A DNA stretch of 64,000 bases. Source: Kalmanozyma brasiliensis GHG001 (lineage: Eukaryota; Basidiomycota; Ustilaginomycetes; Ustilaginales). The stretch is from contig NW_015961952.1 in assembly GCF_000497045.1 (NCBI RefSeq), positions 310,001 through 374,000 on the forward strand, read 5' to 3'. The translations under genes were made by a program, and so were the position numbers. The notes under the pieces are model-generated. The model saw nothing but the letters and a program-made list of their open reading frames with translations, was not told where the DNA came from and searched no databases. Below are positions 1 to 10,582 of the stretch, one piece after another (the stretch's first letter is position 1; each line of letters begins with the position of its first letter).

Positions 1-1179
1 CCGCCTCGGGCACAGCGGCCGCGCCCAAAAGTTCGCGACAGAAAATCGACTTTCAACGGTACAGCTGCCCTGGCTCTTCGCCCGCCTTCTTCGCGCTGTC
101 AGGGTCCATGCTCAAGGCTGCACAGTCGGAGAACGGCGCTAGGCAGTCGGGCAGTGTCGTAGGCCGGACTGTCAAAATGCTTTGACGTGAAGACCGTGAT
201 AGCGGCTGAAAATAGCCTTTTTTACTGCTGCTGCTGGTGATGCCAGATTCTCCTGTGTCGAAAGAACCCTTTCAACACGCAACTCACTCTGTGTGGCGGC
301 GAAATCTTGGCCCACGCTTTTCTTTGTAAGGCTTTCAGAGCGCAAATTTCGCAACTCTGTCAGGGCCATTTTCAATCTCCCGAGAATTCGCCGCTTTGCC
401 CGCCACTGCTGCTCCCACCCGAACGCCACCACACACGCAGGCCCAGTCATTTCACCATCAGCCAGCAGGCTCGAAAGCAAACTTGAATCTGAAAGCGCAA
501 AGTTCGACCTCGACCCTCGACACTCGAACCTTTGCTTGCAACCCTTCCCTTGTCCGGCTTGCCTTGATCCGCTTTCGCCCACAAAGCCTATCCGAAAAAA
601 GTTTTGAGTTTTGATTGTCCCCGCCCACATCAAAAGTACAACAGCAGAGAAGCACTTTTGACGAATCCCGACTCTTGTTGCTTCGCCTCAAAGGCGTGCG
701 CGTGATTGCTGCAAGTCGAGCATGTGCTTTCAGAAAGTGGGAGAAGGCAGGCTCAGTCGGTCAACTCTGAGGGTGCGCTTTCAAAATGCACATTCCAACG
801 CCATTTCTTTCGACTCGACCCTGCGTAGCAGCATGGCGCACCCTTTTTCACGGTGTTCTTCCTGCTGCTGCTGGCTGCACCCTTGCTGCACACGCGGCTG
901 GCTGACTCTGTGTGTTGCCCTTCCAACTGCGCCACCTTTTTTCGCCGCTCCGCCTTATCGCGCACCCTCCTCCTCCGCACGTTGGCCTGAGTGTGTACCT
1001 CTGAGTCTCTCTCTCGGAGTATATAGATCTCGTCCGTGCTCAGCTTATCATCCTTCCTCCTTCCCCTCACCCTACTCGGATCACATCCCCCTCATCGCTC
1101 GCCTCACAGAATCGTTTCTGTCTCCACTACCCCAGAAGTATTCACACTCCCCAATCGCATCTTATCTCTCCGACTCAAA
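1..1179. other. Gene-free left edge and perilipin upstream region
   Basis: No convincing coding sequence is seen here. Open frames on both strands are short, have biased composition and show no recognisable domain. The right part is the leader of the perilipin-like gene and holds a TATA box near 1020. On the minus strand at 98-108 lies TGGACCCTGAC, a motif also found in the leaders of three genes further right. It could belong to the promoter of a leftward gene beginning outside the window. That is inference only. Confidence 0.5.
1020..1027 (+). promoter_or_regulatory. TATA box of the perilipin-like gene
   Basis: TATATAGA lies 153 bp upstream of the ATG at 1180. It is followed by a pyrimidine-rich stretch typical of leaders of strongly expressed fungal genes. 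A start of transcription around 1045-1060 would fit. This is pattern recognition; no transcript evidence is available. Confidence 0.55.
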
Positions 1180-2124
1180 ATGTCAGCTGCTACTCAGTCT
1201 GCACCCGCCGTCAACGGCATCTCGTCGCCTACCAAGGTGGCCCTCGACAACAGCAAGGCGTTCCAGAAGATCGCCTCGGTACCACTGGTCTCGGACTCGC
1301 TCCAATTTGCTCAGTCCACCATCAAGTCGTACCCTCTCCTCGCCACGACCTACGGCTACGGCGAGAACTTTGTCAACTCTTCGTTGAGGATGGCCGAGCC
1401 CATCACCAACCAGATCCACCCTCAGCTCGCATACGTCGACTCGCTCGCCGCCAAGTCGCTTGATTTCGCCGAGAGCAAGTGGAGCTACCCCTTCCACGCC
1501 AACACCCAGGAGCTCATCGACGCTGCCAAGCTTCCCGCTGACCACGCCGTTGGCTTCGTCTCGGCCTACGCTGCCGCCATCCAGAAGGCCTACGGCGAGC
1601 GTGTCTACACCCCTGCCAAGTCGGCTTACGACTCTCACATCGTCCCCGCCTACGACACGGCCCACTCCAAGTTTGACGAGATCAAGAGCCAGAACGCCGT
1701 CCTCCAGCGTGCCACCGACATTGTCACTGGTCTCCAGGCCAACCTTGTCAAGACGCTAGAGACCATCTCGTCGCGCAGCAAGCAGGAGGGCGACCAGGCC
1801 ACCGAGAAGGCGCAGGGCATCTCGAACGCCATCTTTGCCGAGCTCGAGCGCGTGCGTCACTTTGCGTCCAACCTGCCCGCCGAGAGCCGCAAGCGCGTCG
1901 GACCTGTGATGGACACCTTTACCGAGACCTACGAGAAGCTCAGCAAGGAGGCTCGCAACCCCGAGGTCCCCGCTAGCACCCGTTTCCTCAACGTCGTCAA
2001 GTTTGTCCGCGAGCAGTCGCTCCCCGCGCTCCAGAAGGCCATCATCAACCCCCCTTCCTCGACGCAGCAGAAGGCAGAGGAAAAGGTCGACTCGGCTGCT
2101 TCGGCGGTCAAGGGCGGCAAGTGA
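1180..2124 (+). CDS. Perilipin-like lipid droplet protein (CAP20/MPL1 type)
   Basis: A 314-residue protein resembling fungal perilipins (Metarhizium MPL1, Colletotrichum CAP20, oleaginous-yeast lipid droplet proteins), which coat lipid droplets and control access of lipases. The N-terminal third has the family pattern of a short helix followed by a proline/tyrosine-rich stretch (SYPLLATTYGYGE, residues about 48-60). Amphipathic helical segments follow, and the C-terminus is Lys/Ala-rich. There is no signal peptide or transmembrane helix. The open frame extends 48 codons upstream to 1036, but that part reads as leader sequence (Ser/Leu/Pro-rich). The ATG at 1180, in the context CAAAATG, is a good start and lies 153 bp after a TATA box. 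No intron is visible. Family assignment is by remembered similarity, so the exact orthology is less sure than the class. Confidence 0.8.
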   Translation: MSAATQSAPAVNGISSPTKVALDNSKAFQKIASVPLVSDSLQFAQSTIKSYPLLATTYGYGENFVNSSLRMAEPITNQIHPQLAYVDSLAAKSLDFAESKWSYPFHANTQELIDAAKLPADHAVGFVSAYAAAIQKAYGERVYTPAKSAYDSHIVPAYDTAHSKFDEIKSQNAVLQRATDIVTGLQANLVKTLETISSRSKQEGDQATEKAQGISNAIFAELERVRHFASNLPAESRKRVGPVMDTFTETYEKLSKEARNPEVPASTRFLNVVKFVREQSLPALQKAIINPPSSTQQKAEEKVDSAASAVKGGK

Positions 2125-2392
2125 GCGTTTTCGACTCGTAGACAGCTTTTTCATCACATCGATCCGCGATCCAGCATTTCTCCCCTCCACGCATGTTTTC
2201 CCCAGTTTGTTCTTGTAGTCTTTCCACCCTTCACCTGCAGCCTGACAATCCTCAGAATACCCAGCCTCGTCGTTTCATCATCATTTTGCTCTCAAGTGTG
2301 AATCTCATCCGCGAGTGTGCTTCTCCATGGTGAAGGGAATGTATTGCGATGGATCCACGTGTACGAATGCTTCCATTCTAGCAGCATCGCTT

Positions 2393-4324
2393 CTACGATT
2401 TGTCCTTGGCGATCCTGCTCACCCTCAGTGGCATTTGCGGTCCCACGTCCTCCTGGCCTACCACCCTGGACCGAATCACAGCCGTCTGTTTCGCCTCGAT
2501 CTTCCACCCCTCCACCTCCTCGAACTCGAACCTGCCGACCAGGTGGCACAGCATGGCCTTGAACTCAGCCAGTGCGAACCTGTTGCCAATACACCCCCTG
2601 GGACCCGAGATGAAGGTCATGAGGTGCATCGGCAAACCGCTGCTCTTGGCCTCCGTGGGGAGGTTGAGCCAGCGATCCGGGTTGAACTCGTTTGCGTCAT
2701 CGCCCCAGATGGCCGGGTCGGAATTGATCGCTTGAATCGGAATGAACACTTCCCTCCCTTTGGGGATGTGGACGCTCGTGATCGACCCCTTTCCATCCCT
2801 TGTCGGATAAGGTTGGCTGAGCGGGATGGTGGCGCTGGCGGTAGCCACTCGGATGGTCGACGGCACCGCAGATCGAACTCGGAAGCTCTCCTTGCACACC
2901 GCGTCGAGGAAAGGCATCCCCATCAACTCGTCGTACCCCACATCGCGTTCCATGTCCCTCCCGAAATGGTCGTGAATCTCCTCCCTCAGCTTTTGCTGGA
3001 TTGTCGGTTGTTGGGAGAGAAGGTGCAACGTCCATGCGGTCTGAGTGGACGTCGTCTCATGCCCTGCAATGAGCAACGTGGTAATCTGCCCGATCAACTC
3101 CTTATCATCCAACTTCTCCTTCACCGACACATCCGCCGCCATATTCGCTCGCATCATCAGATGCAACAGATCCTTGCCCCCCGTTTCGCTCTCGTCAAAA
3201 CCCGCCTTGGTATACCCGCCTTTCCCACTTGCGGCAAGATCCGCCTCCATCTCTTTGCGGATCTCCTCCTTCTTCCGATCGACAATCTGTTGAGACACCT
3301 CTTCCAGTATCGCATACGCCCCCTCGGTGGCTCGTTTGCGCTGGGAAGGAATGCGATCTACCCAGGAAAGGAACCAGAAGTTACTGAGGTAGATCTGGAG
3401 GAAGCGCAGGATGTCGATCTTGAGCGTCAGCTTGAAGAGCGTTTGAAAGGCGTTTCCTAGCGTATCACCGGGGCGAGTCTCGACGATGGAGGGGTCAGTA
3501 TTGATCTTGAGGGATTCAAAGTGGTAGCCGAAACCGGCGACGCCGATGATGTCGAGTGCTGCCCGGGTTGTCCAGTACGACACGTCGAATACGGGCTTGC
3601 CCCGTTCGCTCACTTTCAGTGACGGTTGGGGTTGACCTACGAACGCTTTCTCCACTCCATCGGCACCTCCGTCCTTGGAGGGGGAGGAGGAGAGGTCGAT
3701 CATGAGCCCGATCTTCTCCGCGAGTTCGCGAGAGTATCGCATGAACACAGGGTTGAGTTCGCGGATCGCACCCACGTTGAACGCAGGTTGCAAGATTTTC
3801 CGTTGCCGCTTATGCACCTCGCCTTCCGCGACCAATACTCCTTCCCCGAGAAAGTTCTTCAACACCAACCGCGTACTCGCCGGCTTTTCGTAGGTGTACG
3901 AGTTGGCCGCGGAGAGCATGTGCAGCATCGCCCGTGGGTCCGCAATGAACAATCTTGGACTGTAAAAGAGACCGCGGTAGACGTAAACGCGGGTTTTGAG
4001 CTGGGTGACGAAGGAGAGGTGACCGAGGGTGGGCGGGTTGCGCCGAATGTGGCCGAGGTGGCCGGTGAGGAGCGGGTAGCGATCGGTTCGGGCGGGTCGC
4101 GGGAAGTGAGAGTATTCGTCGATGCCGAGGACGTGGAGCTTTGCATAGCGCCAAAGGGCGATGGTGAAGAAGGTCAGGACCGTCACGAGGAGCAGCGTGA
4201 GGGGGAGGAGGATGAGTATGGCGAAGGAGGTGGTGAGTGGACGGTGGACGGCGAAGGAGATGGTGCCACGGATGAGGGACGAGAGCCCTTCCACGAGGGC
4301 TGAGGGGGTGAGCTCGAGCTTCAT
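2393..4324 (-). CDS. Cytochrome P450 monooxygenase
   Basis: A 643-residue membrane-bound P450. The visible signatures are the I-helix oxygen-binding motif AGHETTST (near residue 418), the ExxR motif in KESFRVR, the FNPDRW segment, and the haem loop FISGPRGCIGN with the cysteine thiolate ligand near residue 577. The N-terminus has a long hydrophobic region (about residues 20-55), consistent with anchoring in the endoplasmic reticulum. The start is placed at the Met of MKLEL (4324). The frame continues open to 4540, but the extra 72 residues are hydrophilic and look like leader. The protein is longer than the usual 500-550 residues because of Ser/Asp/Gly-rich insertions. The CYP family and substrate cannot be told from sequence. 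It is transcribed divergently from PRP16 and no biosynthetic partners are adjacent. Confidence 0.92.
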   Translation of the reverse strand: MKLELTPSALVEGLSSLIRGTISFAVHRPLTTSFAILILLPLTLLLVTVLTFFTIALWRYAKLHVLGIDEYSHFPRPARTDRYPLLTGHLGHIRRNPPTLGHLSFVTQLKTRVYVYRGLFYSPRLFIADPRAMLHMLSAANSYTYEKPASTRLVLKNFLGEGVLVAEGEVHKRQRKILQPAFNVGAIRELNPVFMRYSRELAEKIGLMIDLSSSPSKDGGADGVEKAFVGQPQPSLKVSERGKPVFDVSYWTTRAALDIIGVAGFGYHFESLKINTDPSIVETRPGDTLGNAFQTLFKLTLKIDILRFLQIYLSNFWFLSWVDRIPSQRKRATEGAYAILEEVSQQIVDRKKEEIRKEMEADLAASGKGGYTKAGFDESETGGKDLLHLMMRANMAADVSVKEKLDDKELIGQITTLLIAGHETTSTQTAWTLHLLSQQPTIQQKLREEIHDHFGRDMERDVGYDELMGMPFLDAVCKESFRVRSAVPSTIRVATASATIPLSQPYPTRDGKGSITSVHIPKGREVFIPIQAINSDPAIWGDDANEFNPDRWLNLPTEAKSSGLPMHLMTFISGPRGCIGNRFALAEFKAMLCHLVGRFEFEEVEGWKIEAKQTAVIRSRVVGQEDVGPQMPLRVSRIAKDKS

Positions 4325-5041
4325 CGTGCCGTGCCGGTTGTCGATGAGGGTGAGGTACGGAAGGTCGACGTCGCCGTCGCTGTTGAGGGAGAGAAGGACG
4401 GTCGTCCGGATCAGTGCATCTAGGTGAAGCCGTGGAGAGCTCTTATAGGGATGACAGTGGCCAGGAAGATGGAGGAGTGACGCGGCCAACACAGGATAGC
4501 GGACACGTCGCCTTAGGACGGGAAAGAAGGAGCATTCCAAGCTCCGATGTGGAGTACAGGCTCAGCGTGGTAACTTCATCACTATCACATGGGCTCATAC
4601 TTTCAAAGGCTCGTCGGTCTGTACGCTCCTCTTCTTCTGGCCTAATTTAAGAACCAACTGTCAGCTTTGCGCACTCATGCTCAGGTCAAAGCTGCTGAAG
4701 GGGCACTTGATCGATCACACTCGGTACTTTGTGGTGGACACTTCTGAGTTGATGGAATCAGCGCCTCCGCGGATTCAGCGGTCACCACCAGCCGCCCCCC
4801 GGCCGCGCGGTGTTCGGCAGCGTTTGCATGCAGCGCGAATCGCCGCATTATTCTCGCCGTGTTAGAGCTACTCCTGGATTCTCCTCCACACCGAAGGCCG
4901 AAAAGCCTGAGTAGGGCGAGGCAAGGCTGGACCCTGAACTTCTTCTTCCCTGACAACTTTCTCGACGTCCTCTTTCTATCATCCATCCACGACCGAGCCC
5001 TCGGCGCAACAGCCACCGGCAAAGTCCACCGCTCGGACATC
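4325..5041. promoter_or_regulatory. Divergent intergenic region P450 / PRP16
   Basis: About 700 bp separates the two divergent starts and must hold both promoters. No gene is seen. The PRP16 side contains TGGACCCTGAA at 4928-4938 followed by a CT-rich run, 114 bp before the PRP16 ATG. The same core occurs in the SNRNP27 and TEL1 leaders. Confidence 0.5.
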
Positions 5042-8000
5042 ATGCCTTCACAACTCGAGCAAGAGGTGGCTCAACGGCTCTCTGCCAGCTTGCCAAATGC
5101 GAGCGAGCTCCTTGCGCAGCGGGTAATCTCCCTCTCACGCTCCCTACCCACAGACAAGGCTTTCGTCAATGCAGCTCGTGCATTTGGTCGCTTCGACGAG
5201 TCATTCTTGGTAGATCTTCGAAGCTACATCTCATCGCAGCCCAACACAAGTTCCGGGAGCCTCAGCAATGGCACTTCCCAATCCTCCGCGTCGACAGCAA
5301 CAGCAGAACCGCAACGTGAGAGGTTCGGTCTATCCACACTTGGCGGCGAGAAGCACGTCTTCAAGGCGCCAGCCGCAAAGCCCAAACCCAGCCTGCTCGG
5401 TCTCGACAAGCTTGTGGCTGTCAAATGCGCAGAGTCCAGCGATCCTTCCTCGGCTGACTCGTCGAAAGGCGCGCCGGTACACAAGCGCCAACGAGTCTCA
5501 AGCACGCAGCTCAGCCATCTCGAGGATGACCTCGACGGCTCGTCGGAGCCGTCCACTCCCGCCAATCCAGTCTTCAAGGCGCCCTCGAGACCTGCCTCAG
5601 CCGCACAGGCCCAGATGCGACCAAGAGGAAACGAGACACCCAGCCATACCGGAGGGTTGAGCGACACAGCTGCAAAGCGGCTCGAAGAGCATCGTCGGAA
5701 GCGGGCAATGGCTGCAGATGCCAGGACGGAAGCCTCTAGCAAGGGCAAGCAGATTGCTACCTCAAGTGCCATCAATGGGAATCCTTCCAACAAGCCGCAG
5801 AGAGCGGATCGCAGCAGTGGAGACTCGTGGCGAGCTTCGGATCGAAACTGGTCCGATCGCCGAGGTCAACCATCCGATCGCAGGATGGACGATCGCAGAG
5901 CGCAGAATGGCAGGGACGAGCCCTCATCGCAAAGGCTGGATCGACGAACTTGGGACGCGACGCCACGCAGCGCATCGAAGAGATCCGATGACCTGGACCG
6001 CTGGACACCGCGGCATCCAGAGAATGGCGCAAGATCTCGCCTCTCGACAGCAACCCCCGCATCGACACGTTCAGCAGGATCGCGTCGCTGGGACGATACA
6101 CCCTCACGGCGAGGAGCCTCACCGACCCCATCCAACTTCGACCGCGACCAAGGTCCCGAAGGCAGAGCCTGGGACGAAGACGACAGACAGCTCGACCGCG
6201 ACTGGTACGACATGGAAGAAGGCGGAGTCGCTGCCGACGAGGAACACAACCCTTTCTCGCAGTACGAAGACATGGCTGGTCAAGTCTCAGCACCTCTCGC
6301 GGCGAGAAAAGAAAAAGTCACCGCCCGACAAGCTCAGTACAATGCCGACACGGATGCCTGGGAGCGCAATCGTCTGCAGACCAGCGGTGTCGGTCCCCGA
6401 ACCGCCATCGATCTCGACAACATGGACGACGATGGTGAGAACCGCGTTCACTTGCTCGTGCACGACTTGAAGCCTCCCTTCTTGGATGGCAAGACGGTGT
6501 TCACCAAGCAGCTGGATCCGATCAATCCTGTCAAGGATGGGCTGTCGGACATGGCTGTGTTCGCTCGCAAAGGCAGCCGGCTCGTCAGAGAAACGAGGGA
6601 GAAGGCGGAGCGGGCCAAAGCGGCGGGCAAAGTGGCTGCGATGGGCGGCACTACCCTCGGCAACATTCTCGGTGTCAAGGAGGACGACGAAGACGACCCT
6701 GCCGCACCTGCAGCCTCAAACACGGCGAACGGCAATGATGCCAACACCGCCGAGGGCGCCACTGCAGATGAAGCTTCTACACCGGACGGCAAAGGCGACT
6801 CGCAGTTCGCACGACACCTCAAGACCAACACCGGCGGATCCGAATTCAGCCGCACCAAGACGCTCAAAGAGCAACGTCAGTACCTGCCGGCCTTTGCGTG
6901 TCGCGACGACCTCATGAAGATCATCCGCGAGAACCAGGTGATCGTTGTCATCGGGGAGACGGGGTCCGGCAAGACGACGCAGCTGGCGCAATTCCTGCAC
7001 GAGGATGGGTACACCCGGTATGGCATGGTTGGATGCACCCAACCGCGTCGAGTAGCCGCCATGAGTGTAGCTAAGCGCGTCAGCGAGGAGATGGAGAGCA
7101 AGCTCGGCGGCTTGGTGGGGTATTCGATCCGATTCGAGGACTGTACCAGCGCGGAGACCAGGATCAAGTACATGACGGATGGTGTTCTGCTTCGGGAGAG
7201 TCTCAATGAGGGGGATCTGGATCGATACAGCGCAATCATTCTGGACGAGGCGCACGAACGGTCGCTTAGCACCGATGTCCTGATGGGTCTGCTGCGGAAG
7301 ATTCTGCAACGGAGACGCGATCTCAAGCTCATCGTCACGTCGGCGACGATGAACGCGGACAAGTTCGCTTCGTTCTACGGCGGCGCGCAGACATTCACCA
7401 TCCCTGGACGGACGTTCCCGGTCGACGTGCTGTTCAGCAAGACGCCGTGCGAAGACTATGTGGACAGCGCCGTCAAGCAGGCGCTCTCGATCCACCTCTC
7501 GCACCCCAAAGGCGACATCCTCGTCTTCATGACCGGTCAAGAAGACATCGAAGTCACCTGCCAGGTCATCAGCGAGCGTCTCTCCCAGATCGACGAAGCA
7601 CTACCGCTCCTCGTTCTACCGATCTACTCTCAAATGCCCGCCGACCTCCAAGCCAAGATCTTCGACGCCACCGACGACGGCTGCCGCAAATGCATCGTTG
7701 CGACCAACATCGCCGAAACCTCGCTCACCGTCGACGGCATCATGTACGTCGTCGATGCGGGCTACTACAAGCTGAAAGTGTACAACCCTAAGGTCGGCAT
7801 GGACAGTCTGCAGATCACGCCGATTTCGCAGGCGAATGCGAACCAGCGGTCGGGTCGCGCGGGCCGTACGGGTAGCGGTACGGCGTACCGGCTCTACACG
7901 GAGCTTGCGTTCCGGAATGAGCTGTTCGCCAATACGATCCCTGAGATCCAGCGGACGAATCTGGCGAACACGGTGCTGATGCTCAAGAGTTTGGGAGTGA

Positions 8001-8968
8001 GCGATCTGTTGCAATTCGACTTTATGGATCCGCCGCCGCAGGAGACGATGTTGAGCAGCATGTACCAGCTGTGGGTGCTCGGTGCGCTCAACAGCGTCGG
8101 CGAACTCACCGCCCTGGGACGCAAAATGGGCGAATTCCCCATGGAACCGAGTCTGTCCAAGATGCTCATCACGAGCGTCGACTACGGATGTAGCGTCGAG
8201 ATGCTGACCATTGTCAGCATGCTTTCCGTCCCCTCGGTGTTCTACCGCCCGAAGGAGAGGATGGAGGAATCCGATGCGGCGAGGGAACGATTTTTCGTAG
8301 CCGAGTCGGACCATCTCACCCTCCTCCACGTCTACAACCAGTGGCGAAACAATGGCTACCGCGATTCCTGGTGCTCGCGCCACTTTTTGCACTCGAAAAC
8401 CCTCCGCAAGGCGCGCGAGGTGCGGGTGCAGCTGGAAGACATCATGCGATCGCAGAAGTTGCAGCTGGTGAGCTGCGAGACGGACTGGGATGGGATCCGC
8501 AAATGCATCACTGCGGGATACTTCCACCAAGCGGCGCGAAGCGCGGGGATCGGGGAGTACGCAAACTGCAGGACGGGCGTCAAGATGTTCCTCCACCCCA
8601 CGTCGGCGCTTTACGGGCTGGGGTACAGCCCGGAGTATGTGGTGTACCACCAGGTGGTGCTGACCAGCAAGGAGATGATGAGCACCGTGACGCAGGTGGA
8701 TCCGCACTGGCTGGCCGAGCTGGGTGGCGCGTTTTATAGTATCAAGGAGCGAGATGGGACGAGTACGGGGACGAGGGCGAGGAGGACGGGGGAGATGGAG
8801 AGATTGACCGGGCTGGAGAGGCAGATGCGCGAGGAGAGGGAGGAGAAGGAGATGAGGGAGAGGGAGAGGAAGGAGAAGGAGAGGGCGAAGGGGAGAGGTG
8901 CAGAGACGCCGCAGATTGCTACGCCCGGTGCGACGCCGTTCAGGTCGAGAGGGAGACGCGTGCTTTGA
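5042..8968 (+). CDS. PRP16: Pre-mRNA-splicing DEAH-box ATPase PRP16 (DHX38)
   Basis: A 1308-residue DEAH-box RNA helicase. PRP16 remodels the spliceosome after the first transesterification so that exon ligation can proceed. The first 450 residues are Arg/Ser/Asp-rich and disordered. The block [14 protein letters not shown] followed by [13 protein letters not shown] is specific to the PRP16/DHX38 family. Helicase motifs follow: Walker [11 protein letters not shown] (from residue 638), DEAH (from about residue 735), SAT, and the motif VI region [10 protein letters not shown]. Winged-helix, ratchet and OB-fold regions come next, then a short Arg/Glu-rich tail. The open frame begins at 4859, but the ATG at 5042 (MPSQLEQEV) is chosen because the preceding 61 codons overlap the CT-rich leader. 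No intron is evident across almost 4 kb. Confidence 0.95.
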   Translation: MPSQLEQEVAQRLSASLPNASELLAQRVISLSRSLPTDKAFVNAARAFGRFDESFLVDLRSYISSQPNTSSGSLSNGTSQSSASTATAEPQRERFGLSTLGGEKHVFKAPAAKPKPSLLGLDKLVAVKCAESSDPSSADSSKGAPVHKRQRVSSTQLSHLEDDLDGSSEPSTPANPVFKAPSRPASAAQAQMRPRGNETPSHTGGLSDTAAKRLEEHRRKRAMAADARTEASSKGKQIATSSAINGNPSNKPQRADRSSGDSWRASDRNWSDRRGQPSDRRMDDRRAQNGRDEPSSQRLDRRTWDATPRSASKRSDDLDRWTPRHPENGARSRLSTATPASTRSAGSRRWDDTPSRRGASPTPSNFDRDQGPEGRAWDEDDRQLDRDWYDMEEGGVAADEEHNPFSQYEDMAGQVSAPLAARKEKVTARQAQYNADTDAWERNRLQTSGVGPRTAIDLDNMDDDGENRVHLLVHDLKPPFLDGKTVFTKQLDPINPVKDGLSDMAVFARKGSRLVRETREKAERAKAAGKVAAMGGTTLGNILGVKEDDEDDPAAPAASNTANGNDANTAEGATADEASTPDGKGDSQFARHLKTNTGGSEFSRTKTLKEQRQYLPAFACRDDLMKIIRENQVIVVIGETGSGKTTQLAQFLHEDGYTRYGMVGCTQPRRVAAMSVAKRVSEEMESKLGGLVGYSIRFEDCTSAETRIKYMTDGVLLRESLNEGDLDRYSAIILDEAHERSLSTDVLMGLLRKILQRRRDLKLIVTSATMNADKFASFYGGAQTFTIPGRTFPVDVLFSKTPCEDYVDSAVKQALSIHLSHPKGDILVFMTGQEDIEVTCQVISERLSQIDEALPLLVLPIYSQMPADLQAKIFDATDDGCRKCIVATNIAETSLTVDGIMYVVDAGYYKLKVYNPKVGMDSLQITPISQANANQRSGRAGRTGSGTAYRLYTELAFRNELFANTIPEIQRTNLANTVLMLKSLGVSDLLQFDFMDPPPQETMLSSMYQLWVLGALNSVGELTALGRKMGEFPMEPSLSKMLITSVDYGCSVEMLTIVSMLSVPSVFYRPKERMEESDAARERFFVAESDHLTLLHVYNQWRNNGYRDSWCSRHFLHSKTLRKAREVRVQLEDIMRSQKLQLVSCETDWDGIRKCITAGYFHQAARSAGIGEYANCRTGVKMFLHPTSALYGLGYSPEYVVYHQVVLTSKEMMSTVTQVDPHWLAELGGAFYSIKERDGTSTGTRARRTGEMERLTGLERQMREEREEKEMRERERKEKERAKGRGAETPQIATPGATPFRSRGRRVL

Positions 8969-9093
8969 AGTGGACGAATTGGAATGCATTGCTGTCGTAT
9001 GTATTGGTCCGATCGTGAAACTGGCTGTGTATCGTGGTATGAGTGTGTTGCCAGTGTGAAGGTGTCAAGGTACTATGCTGATGCAGCGGCAAG

Positions 9094-9472
9094 CTACTGC
9101 ACGACTTGGCCGCTCTTGACTTCCTTGCCTGTCTTTTTGATCTTCTCCAGCACGGTCTCGTATGGCGCGCTGCCCTTGACTACGACCGTCTGGTTCTCGA
9201 GCGAGACATCGTAGCTATCCACTCCTGCAGCATTGAGCGAAAGTAATGAAGAAGTCAGCTTGTCGTGTTCGAAACAATTTTCGTCGGGTCCGCGGTAGAC
9301 TCACCGTCAAGCTTGGAAAGCACCCTCGAAACGGCCCCCGAGCAGCCGGAGCACGTCATGACGACTTCGAACTTGTATTCGTGCTGTCACCGTGTGAAAA
9401 GCGCACCCAAGAGCGTGTCAGCGATCGGTGTTCGTCTGAGGGAGAGGGCATGTGTGGCCCTACCTGGCTCAT
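9094..9472 (-). CDS. ATX1: Copper metallochaperone ATX1 (three exons)
   Basis: A 73-residue cytosolic copper chaperone that delivers Cu(I) to the Ccc2-type P-type ATPase of the secretory pathway. Its exons are too short to stand out as open frames. The gene is assembled as complement of 9464-9472, 9305-9383 and 9094-9224. The first coding exon is nine bases (Met-Ser-Gln). Both introns are 80 nt, with donors GTAGGG and GTGAGT and AG acceptors. The exons join in frame to give the metal-binding loop MTCSGC, the helix SGAVSRVLSKLDG, the segment VDSYDVSLENQTVVVKG and the end KSGQVVQ. Length and motif match yeast ATX1 and human ATOX1. The Lys-rich later half, with GKEVKSG, is also as in the family. 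TTGGACCCTTGC about 65 bp upstream of the ATG resembles the leader motif seen in PRP16, SNRNP27 and TEL1. Confidence 0.93.
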
Positions 9473-9982
9473 CGTGACGTTGAAAGGTCGAGATGGTGGT
9501 GATGGTTGGTGGGAAGAGGAGAAGTGGGAAAGCAAGGGTCCAAAACGCCTCCACACGGACCGTCTCACCCGGACTTGAGAAAATCCCTCGGAGCGTTTTC
9601 GTCACGCCATCGGACCGACCGAGGCTTCCACGTAGGCGGTCTTCGGATGCACCGACCATGTTCATATGCCTCATACGAGTGGCGCTCAGAGCAAAAGAGC
9701 CTCAGAAGAGAGTCATGATCGCAGTGAACATGGCAAAACGGTTTCGAGACACACTGCAAAAGCAATTGGCGACGCGAGCGGCAGGTGGCAGGGTCAAAAA
9801 GGCTCCGAGCAGGCGCTCACAGCTCCGCCTTCAGACTCGACCGCGTCGCTTTGGCGATCAGGAAGTGACTCAATGCGATCTTGACAAGACCTCACTGGAA
9901 CATGATTTGCCTACAGCGAGCCATTTTATGGAGATGAATGCGACTGTGCTCGCCCGTAACATGCGCTGGACATTCCCCTCGC
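9473..9982. other. Intergenic between ATX1 start and small secreted protein end
   Basis: About 510 bp lies between the ATX1 ATG and the stop codon of the next leftward gene. It should contain the ATX1 promoter and the 3' end of the secreted-protein gene. A plus-strand frame of 191 codons (9493-10068) crosses it, but it is basic, low in hydrophobic residues, resembles no family known to me, and overlaps the secreted-protein gene in antisense. I see no supported gene. Confidence 0.45.
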
Positions 9983-10414
9983 TCAAGGCCAGTTGCCCAA
10001 CACCAATGGAAACGCGCCACACACGTTCCGAATCCAGTCCCACCCCGCAAGCTCGCCAAGAGGTGTAATGATCACTGTAGCGCACACCTTGTCGTTCTCT
10101 GTGGGCTTGAAGGTGACCGTGACGTTGGCTTTCTTGGTGAACCAAGTTGCCGGCTCAAGGCCGTCGTGCGGGATGACGACAAAGCCTCTCTTGTCCGGGG
10201 CAACGTAGCCGTCAGCGAGGGTGTTGTTTAAGATCGTAGAGAAGTAGCTCGGGGAAACGCGGACGCACGCGTGCGGCGAGAACAGCTGCGCACCGTTTGG
10301 CTGGCAGTAATCGGCGTAGCTTCGGCCGGAAATTGGGGTGAGCCAACCGGCGAGGGCCGTGCTTGCCAGGATGAAGACGGCAGGAATGATCGAGAGTGCG
10401 GCTTGAATTTTCAT
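9983..10414 (-). CDS. Small secreted cysteine-containing protein
   Basis: A predicted 143-residue secreted protein of unrecognised family. The start MKIQAALSII at 10414 opens a clear signal peptide (hydrophobic core to about residue 21, with A-L-A before a likely cleavage site at Gly23). The open frame runs 39 codons further upstream, but those residues would bury the signal sequence. The mature part has four cysteines (37, 50, 111, 132), enough for two disulphides. It has two N-glycosylation sequons (N63-N-T and N97-V-T) and many aromatic residues, and no GPI-type tail. It is divergent from a CFEM surface protein. Size, secretion and Cys content make it a candidate apoplastic effector or cell-wall protein, which is inference. 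I recognise no enzymatic motif. Confidence 0.7.
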   Translation of the reverse strand: MKIQAALSIIPAVFILASTALAGWLTPISGRSYADYCQPNGAQLFSPHACVRVSPSYFSTILNNTLADGYVAPDKRGFVVIPHDGLEPATWFTKKANVTVTFKPTENDKVCATVIITPLGELAGWDWIRNVCGAFPLVLGNWP

Positions 10415-10582
10415 GGCGCGATGTAGCTGGTGTGGTCCCTGACGATGCAAGAGAGAAATGACAGTCGATTCGAAGCAGGGAGCGATTGGCGAAGTGACGT
10501 CGTGGGGTCGCATCATTTCACTCGGCGACAAAGACTTTTGTTCGAAAACGACCCTCGCTCGTGCATGGCAAGAGATGAAAAG

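Noticed and set aside
172..633. 153-codon minus-strand frame near the left edge
   Set aside because: No domain, no coding-like codon bias, and overlapping frames of equal size on the other strand.
7616..8989. 457-codon minus-strand open frame opposite PRP16
   Set aside because: It is the shadow of the helicase C-terminal half, His/Arg/Leu-rich and without domains.
9493..10068. 191-codon plus-strand frame overlapping the small secreted protein in antisense
   Set aside because: It has basic, Arg/Ser-rich composition, no signal or domain, and overlaps a better-supported secreted protein. The ATX1 promoter must also lie here.
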